Positions 60,501-64,000 of a DNA stretch of 64,000 nt are shown here, one piece after another. This stretch comes from JAVBJN01 sp031546985 (GTDB taxonomy: Bacteria; Bacteroidota; Bacteroidia; Chitinophagales; Chitinophagaceae): NCBI GenBank assembly GCA_031546985.1, contig JAVBJN010000039.1, forward strand, positions 1 to 64,000, written 5' to 3'. The translations under genes were made by a program, and so were the position numbers. The notes beneath the pieces are model-generated. The model did not search any database. It saw nothing but the letters and a program-made list of their open reading frames with translations, and had not been told where the DNA came from. Positions within the stretch are counted from its first letter, which is position 1. Every line of letters begins with the position of its first letter.

Positions 60501-63082
60501 ATAATCCGGTCCTGTACATTATTGCGCACGGTAAGTGTAACCGGTGAATATATTGGCGTTTGTCCCAGGTTGCCCACCGGAAATGTTTTTACCCAGTTTC
60601 CCGCTCCAAAATTCAGTTTAAGATGTCCGGTACTGTCTGCGGCCACCATGGTATTGCTACCTGCAGTAGTTGTTGTAACCTGGCTGGCAATGAGGTCATA
60701 CCCATTAAGTACCAGCACACCATTATCCAGTTTGCAGGATCCCGAGAGTGTACGTGCGCCTGGCATCGCAAGCCTGTTGTAAGGCGCAGTGCCCGTCAAT
60801 ACCAGGTTTAAGTGAGCAGGCCCGCTTAATGCAGGCCATTCCTTATCTGTTGCTGTCACCGGCTGTGCCGATGCGTATATCAATTGCGTATTGCTGCCAT
60901 AGCTTATAATGCCGGTGCCGCTCCATACACCGGCTTTAATAGTCATGTTCGCTCCACTGGCCAAATACAAAGCACTATTGGCCTGCACGCCTGCCGCATT
61001 GTTGAGCACATAACTGATGCGGGCAGCCGCATCGATGGTGCCATTAAGGGTAAGTTCCTGCAATGCAATGCCTTTAAATGTAAAATTGGTCGTGCCCGCT
61101 GTGGTCTGGCTTATTACATGCGGTGCCGCCTGTGTTATATTTTTATCGGCTTCGATACCACTAGCGCCGCCCGGGAAAAATTGCAGGACACCACCATTCA
61201 ACTGTATGTTTTGCTGCGCTTTTATCTGTACAACCTTTAACCAGCCGCCATGCTGCACCAGGTTACCTTTTACCGTTAGCAGGTTGCTGATAGATACAGC
61301 CTGGTTGTTGCTCTCTTTAAACACAAAGTTTCCCGCTATAGTTGTATTATACCATAAACCTGTAGCAATCTGCTGACCGGGACAGTTCCATTCCAGGTTA
61401 CCCAGGGTTATATTAAGCCCGCCGCTATAGGCCGGACTTGTATTCTTCACCCCGGTTACCACCAGGTTCGACGCTGTATCGTATATAAACAACGGAATCT
61501 CACCGCCATCCCGGCCATGAATATAATACGCGCCGTTTTTGAGCCTTAACTTATTGGCGCTGGTTTTAAAAGAAGATACATTATATCCGCTGTCTATAAG
61601 CGTACCGCCTATAATGCCGCTGGGACTAATGCCATCAAAAATGCCATTATCCAGGACGCGCAGGGTACCATTCATCACCAAACCCGACTGGCTATTAATA
61701 AACCGCAATCTCATTACTGATGTACCCGCAAGCGTAAGGCTGCTGCCAGCCGCTACCGTTAACGAATCGGATAAAGCGATATCTCCGCTTGTGCCTCCCT
61801 GCAACCACAAAGCAGTATTGTTACCAATGCTTATTTGCCTGGCAGAAATTGCCGGTACATTCGTTGCGGTGCTGTTGCCGCCATTTACAAACAACAAAGT
61901 ATCACCAGCATTCACATAGGTACGGGCTGGTTGCCAGTTGGCGGCAAGTGTAAAATCGGCAGAACCCGAAACGGGGAGCCATGTGTATTTCCGTGGGCCG
62001 GTCGTTTGCCCAATGCCGGTAAGCGCTGTGGTCGAATAAGCCGGGCTACCTATACAAGCTCCTACATTATAGGAATATACAGCATAGTACACCGACGAAT
62101 TGGGATTCAAACCGGTATGGTTAAAATTATTGGCGTTGGTATTGGCAATCACCGTTCCATTACCCATCACTGTACCTACCGGATAAGACACACCGTTAAC
62201 CGGGGCAGCATTAACAGGCCCGGTTTGCGATGCAATTACAATATAGCCCGACATCCAACCCGGTACACTAAAGATGCCATAGATTGAATTCGGAGTTGGG
62301 GTAAACTGCAGGTTAGTCACTGCAGCGGGCGAGGTACAAGCGGCAGGAGGAGTAAAGGTATACAGCAATCCGGCCGGTGGGTTGTTGCCCGCATAGTAAT
62401 CAATACCGTAGCTCGAATTGGTGCCCGACATGGTATAGATCCAACCATTGGTATAGTAGGAATACCGGCTGTTGAACTCCTGCCGGGTGTTGCTGCGCAG
62501 GCCTACCTGCACCAAGCCTGTCAGGCTATTATTGGCCAGCGTTATATTGCCGTAAGAGATGTCTATTTTATTGGAAGTTTCATACAGCCGGATCTGGAAA
62601 CTGGCATTAAGATCGTTGGAAGCCGGAATACCAAAATTGCTCCACTGCATTACAAAAACCCGGTTGGGCGTAGTGCCCAGGGTGGCATATTTAAGTTCGG
62701 ATGTACTTACCGCATGGCTGGCGAGATTGGCATCGAAACCAGAAATAACCCTAAAGCCCGTATCGGGCGAATTAATCATCCAATATCCCGGGCCCGGATC
62801 TATGGTGCCCAACGACAAAAAGCCGTTAATGCTGGCATATATATTGGTGTAATTGACATTATCGAAACTAAAGGTAAAGGGTAGGGTAACCGCGTACCGC
62901 TGACTGTCAAGCCCCGCACCACTGGCGAGCACGGTACCGGAAGTGAGTGGGGTATAAGTGCCCGAGGTATTCTGACTAAAAGTATATCCTGCAAGAATGC
63001 CTGCATTAACCTGCTGGCTAGCGCCGAAGGCAAAAAGCAGCAACAACAGCAATCTGAAAGCCAGTATTGTATTTTTCATCAC
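54533..63082 (-). CDS. very large T9SS-sorted surface protein with Ig-like repeats
   Basis: 2849 residues, one open frame. Signal peptide (NTILAFRLLLLLLFAFGASQ). Next an N-terminal beta domain and an FN3-like segment; then three 'ANW/NW' blocks (TLAANWQPARTYV, TVPGNWTPHRDMP, ITGNWNNAATWDVGA), each leading to a long glycine/asparagine-rich repeat that resembles right-handed beta-helix or passenger-like regions; then seven Ig-like domains of about 80-85 residues toward the C-terminus, most containing a TxCSG or similar motif (about 2100-2700). The end is a T9SS type A domain (IGIYPNPNNGSFTIKG ... VLTANITVAK). Probably a cell-surface adhesin or matrix protein. A -7-like TATCTTTG is at 63136-63143. 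Confidence 0.9.
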   Translation of the reverse strand: MMKNTILAFRLLLLLLFAFGASQQVNAGILAGYTFSQNTSGTYTPLTSGTVLASGAGLDSQRYAVTLPFTFSFDNVNYTNIYASINGFLSLGTIDPGPGYWMINSPDTGFRVISGFDANLASHAVSTSELKYATLGTTPNRVFVMQWSNFGIPASNDLNASFQIRLYETSNKIDISYGNITLANNSLTGLVQVGLRSNTRQEFNSRYSYYTNGWIYTMSGTNSSYGIDYYAGNNPPAGLLYTFTPPAACTSPAAVTNLQFTPTPNSIYGIFSVPGWMSGYIVIASQTGPVNAAPVNGVSYPVGTVMGNGTVIANTNANNFNHTGLNPNSSVYYAVYSYNVGACIGSPAYSTTALTGIGQTTGPRKYTWLPVSGSADFTLAANWQPARTYVNAGDTLLFVNGGNSTATNVPAISARQISIGNNTALWLQGGTSGDIALSDSLTVAAGSSLTLAGTSVMRLRFINSQSGLVMNGTLRVLDNGIFDGISPSGIIGGTLIDSGYNVSSFKTSANKLRLKNGAYYIHGRDGGEIPLFIYDTASNLVVTGVKNTSPAYSGGLNITLGNLEWNCPGQQIATGLWYNTTIAGNFVFKESNNQAVSISNLLTVKGNLVQHGGWLKVVQIKAQQNIQLNGGVLQFFPGGASGIEADKNITQAAPHVISQTTAGTTNFTFKGIALQELTLNGTIDAAARISYVLNNAAGVQANSALYLASGANMTIKAGVWSGTGIISYGSNTQLIYASAQPVTATDKEWPALSGPAHLNLVLTGTAPYNRLAMPGARTLSGSCKLDNGVLVLNGYDLIASQVTTTTAGSNTMVAADSTGHLKLNFGAGNWVKTFPVGNLGQTPIYSPVTLTVRNNVQDRIIGVNLKGTKHSQNNAVATYLKRYWSFTDSNPGAGFEYDLALAHDNDDKAGNGSYSLACWNSVLWNVVPSYTAYYPYSIYEAELHNVNAINGANTPLDNATFSGIEIPGTIYSWTGGVNYDFTVPGNWTPHRDMPSVADVLQFNSGGTDTVKNIPTQYISRMVVGNNTTVSLQGAAGVNNTLFLGNDQDTTTNELQVDYGSNLYFNGQVGQLYLQFTSSPLQHRAYIGGRLEAVTNSTVQNRVYFQNCIATMSPQSVLAVGGAVPGAVIAGNPASTLMYGTYEFKFGNGGVIDAYTWMEGSRIIVSKTVAGGTLQLPYTPIRNFIYDCPDQTGVLTLVNNYPMVKDTFKVVNTGSSLLRLTSNVTMDFTVRDFLVTGGVVDLSNGTGFYPQSLSLEGDFVQTGGQFYCSGVLTNNNVPELHFKGSNGMQHAWFRNSAPAGAIMYRVSNLSGVEWNGTGSFGTNFNINAKGGVRISSIGAYPVKTNLKLVYDPTASTLVYDAAGDCVADSTVFPAQAGPQNLTVNILANRSLTLPFNRTVPGTLRMGSGNINLGGGTLTLGASVSTPGTLSWVSGYININGGLFKRWIGNGGLPSTPGTSTGYFPLGYNGQNRSVAMYLTTASALTSGGTLAIGHTPLPGLSTGFSIPDGSTTLTARTNTSWTFNTGNGFTLTSPVAACKIGASELLVAVNPATAHIMQQNAAPGTHLAGSGTYPDYTLQRAGLSNADLNGTFYAGLEQATGGVFTSVITGNWNNAATWDVGAVPGAGDMVIVSGGTTVTTSPNSHAAHLTVRNGGILNNPSGVFTVDSNIDNSGTITIGGIFTLGPTGGGKPPFLNKGTLNLTGGKLTINGWLNNTNTSAFNQTGGDLVIDGNKDGIAAQSAPGAVLSFYSPAITLSAGNIHIVDGSVTGNYEPVIRTSIATTVRANLLHNIYLGDGISVAPGILGLSLSIPSQGGIIAGNLIVKGTPNTPNFRGVLCDEVTIGGNISVTNAGLIYGGKWNLEGNLNVDSGGAFRTFDAVTFKKQLPVAGYAPQLISGKGEVNLNTYIINNNAGGILANIGDVKVSSVTFVSGNLNIGAANTLIINGIGSIYGAGKNTGWLIGKVFYNVNAGGALNFLFPFGDMQHYTPVSLWGSSIQFTNSGVRGALYPTDHPSVYSSAILPARSINQYFELDMDPNFSFVQGTGNLSFEWDSSAADAGITPSAVTAAVLQHGSWNTLNNTTAGNNTLQITGLTGNFPGSYQLGNLNPAAPAIASQPKDSLICSGSNAAFKVVLNNSAGYQYQWQRNTLGGNWNNLVNGGFYAGVTDSILTVSAADTTLHNSRYRCVMVKPGDTVYSGIAVLGVLNYRAPVVVLTSSAANDTICTNGSITFSANISNGGDAPVIKWKKNGTIIATGAASTLTVNNLLDKDTVSCEVTSNALCLSATQAVSNKVITTVLPNGAVVVSLVASPGTTVCTGTNITVTASATFTGANPTYTWYMNSNPVGTNSPVYTVPAALLSGSLYCSVSSSYQCVSGPAVGSAALYLSTAPPVTPGINISSFPTSACSGSTVTFYASGTNTGSAPVYQWKINGVNAGAPTSQSAFSTTTLANNDTVTCVLTSSAPCVLVNNILSNAIVTPITPSVTPVVTIAASDTTICSGTAVTFTSNVTGQGTILNYYWRINGSMVGYNATLTTSGLNDNDVATLEIYTDPLCATTNNVTSNGITFTVYPTMAPTLVIAAAPGTTVCSGTPVTYTATVTGPLPGMAYEWYLNGTPTGVNSLTYTNNNPIHQDLVYCEVQATNACGGTSLSNSNTLTLTVNSSAAPTVSIAASPGNVVSAGVPVTFTATATNEGLLPVYKWLKNGVDQGVGGSVYTTSNLQTNDTIEVELNSSEPCVAPPVAASNRIVMTVITGLNGIDKNFSDIGIYPNPNNGSFTIKGALPAGMQVMDAPVQLFSSIGQLIYATSISISNGKFEQQLVLPDNIAQGIYLLKMQFGDQVLTANITVAK

Positions 63083-63135
63083 AGCAGATCTGAATTGGAA
63101 TTGGGTAATGCGATAAGATAATAAAAATTATAATT

Positions 63136-63143
63136 CAAAGATA
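63136..63143 (-). promoter_or_regulatory. candidate -7 box (TATCTTTG) of the giant T9SS gene
   Basis: TAnnTTTG match on the minus strand, 53 bases before the ATG at 63082; no matching TTG at -33. Confidence 0.4.
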
Positions 63144-63247
63144 GTTTCCAGATCAGCCGCTGCCTGTTTGAGAGCCGTTACAGGCGAAAAGCAAAGCCAG
63201 AAGACTCATGAAAATAATTTATATTTAACTAACCAAATGACATCGGT

Positions 63248-64000
63248 ATGATCCTTAAACAGATAGATCGTGTAACAGATATATCGGCTGAGGATTTTGG
63301 CAAAAACTACCTTAATCCCCAAATTCCGGTTGTGGTAAACAATCTCTCCCACCATTGGCCTGCTTTTGAAAAGTGGAACTGGGAATATTTCAAACAGATT
63401 GTTGGTGAAGTAGAAGTAGGTGTATACAACAACAGCCGGGCAGGCGCCCGGATACCGGTTAACGGAAATGATGGCTTTATGAAATTTGGCGAATACCTCG
63501 ATCTCATTTGCCAGGGGCCGGCAGAACTCCGTATTTTCCTGTTCAACATCTTCAACTATGCGCCCCAGATCATTGAGGATGTTCATTTTCCCGATCACCT
63601 GACCGGCGGTTTTCTTAAAAAATATCCCATGCTGTTTGTAGGCGGCGCAGGTTCTGTAGCCCATATGCACTACGACATCGACATGTCGCATATTTTTCAT
63701 ACGCAGTTTGCAGGGCGTAAACGTGTGCTGTTATTGCACAACGACCAATCCCCATTCATCTATAAAATGCCCGCTACGGTAGAAAGCGCCGCCAATTTTG
63801 TAGACTGGCACGAAAAGCTCGACGAGCAAAAATTCCCTGCGCTTAAATATGCCCAGGCTTACACCACTATTCTGGAACATGGCGATACCATGTTTATGCC
63901 CAGTGGCTACTGGCACCATATGCAATACCTGGATAGTGGTTTTGCCCTAAGCCTCCGCGCATTGCCGGCAGGCATCTTACCCAAACTCAATGGCCTGTAT
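63248..64000 (+). CDS. cupin-like/JmjC-type Fe(II) oxygenase (C-terminus cut by window edge)
   Basis: The open frame from the ATG at 63248 (MILKQIDRVTDISAEDFGKN) reaches the window end, 251 codons visible. It matches the cupin_8/FIH-like group: IPVVVNNLSHHWPAFEKWNW near the start, then the metal-binding HxD in AHMHYDIDMSHIFH (near residue 140), GRKRVLLLHNDQSPF, and the distal His region TMFMPSGYWHHMQYLDSGFA. Such enzymes use Fe(II) and 2-oxoglutarate to hydroxylate proteins or other substrates. The C-terminal end is outside the window; substrate unknown. Confidence 0.85.
   Translation, partial: MILKQIDRVTDISAEDFGKNYLNPQIPVVVNNLSHHWPAFEKWNWEYFKQIVGEVEVGVYNNSRAGARIPVNGNDGFMKFGEYLDLICQGPAELRIFLFNIFNYAPQIIEDVHFPDHLTGGFLKKYPMLFVGGAGSVAHMHYDIDMSHIFHTQFAGRKRVLLLHNDQSPFIYKMPATVESAANFVDWHEKLDEQKFPALKYAQAYTTILEHGDTMFMPSGYWHHMQYLDSGFALSLRALPAGILPKLNGLY

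Noticed and set aside
1..64000. CRISPR arrays, tRNA genes, insertion sequences, prophage
   Set aside because: Looked for regularly spaced direct repeats, cloverleaf-like segments, transposase motifs and phage structural genes; none was found. The repeats present are dispersed or a single duplicated pair.

Overview
The window is chromosomal DNA of a Bacteroidota bacterium, most likely of the Chitinophagaceae type. The evidence is several proteins with type IX secretion (T9SS) C-terminal tails, a TonB-dependent receptor with STN and carboxypeptidase-like domains paired with a DUF4249 lipoprotein, a DUF2027-Smr protein, a futalosine-pathway menaquinone gene, promoter-like TTG-N18/19-TAnnTTTG sequences and few Shine-Dalgarno sites. 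No tRNA, rRNA operon, CRISPR array, insertion sequence or prophage was seen. Intergenic gaps carry two families of dispersed palindromic repeats.

1-20.8 kb is mostly minus-strand housekeeping and metabolism: a partial acyl-CoA dehydrogenase, a Dps ferritin, a fused SpmA/SpmB-like membrane protein, MqnE, two secreted M43 metalloproteases, two tandem bifunctional-nuclease (DUF151) paralogs, EtfA/EtfB, a small TPR protein with TilS, OsmC, a bestrophin channel with a universal stress protein, an OmpR-type two-component pair, SucC and a TonB-domain protein.

20.9-33.6 kb is the most interesting part. After a purine nucleoside phosphorylase and a putative porin come three closely packed genes: a 680-residue ferritin-like protein with a cysteine-rich C-terminal segment, a DUF692/MNIO-type multinuclear iron oxygenase, and a DUF2063 partner protein overlapping it by 8 bases. 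MNIO-partner pairs elsewhere modify cysteines in ribosomal peptides (methanobactin, bufferin and related systems). Here no classic short precursor is evident, and the large ferritin-like protein itself looks like the substrate. Directly downstream is a four-gene operon: TonB receptor, DUF4249 lipoprotein, LytS-type kinase, LytTR regulator.

33.6-51 kb holds an SRPBCC protein, a T9SS-secreted protein with strong codon bias, proline dehydrogenase, a methyltransferase, an Smr protein, the RNase P RNA gene, an arginase-family hydrolase, a DUF885 lipoprotein, an AraC-type regulator, a possible small RNA, a dipeptidyl-peptidase-like S9 enzyme, an ABC-F ATPase, and a serine hydrolase with five N-terminal tandem repeats.

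51-64 kb contains an RtcB RNA ligase-PrfH release-factor-TPR operon (a ribosome/RNA repair module) behind a long leader with a tiny SD-led ORF, a 2849-residue T9SS surface protein that fills 8.5 kb, and the start of a JmjC/cupin-like oxygenase that runs off the right edge.
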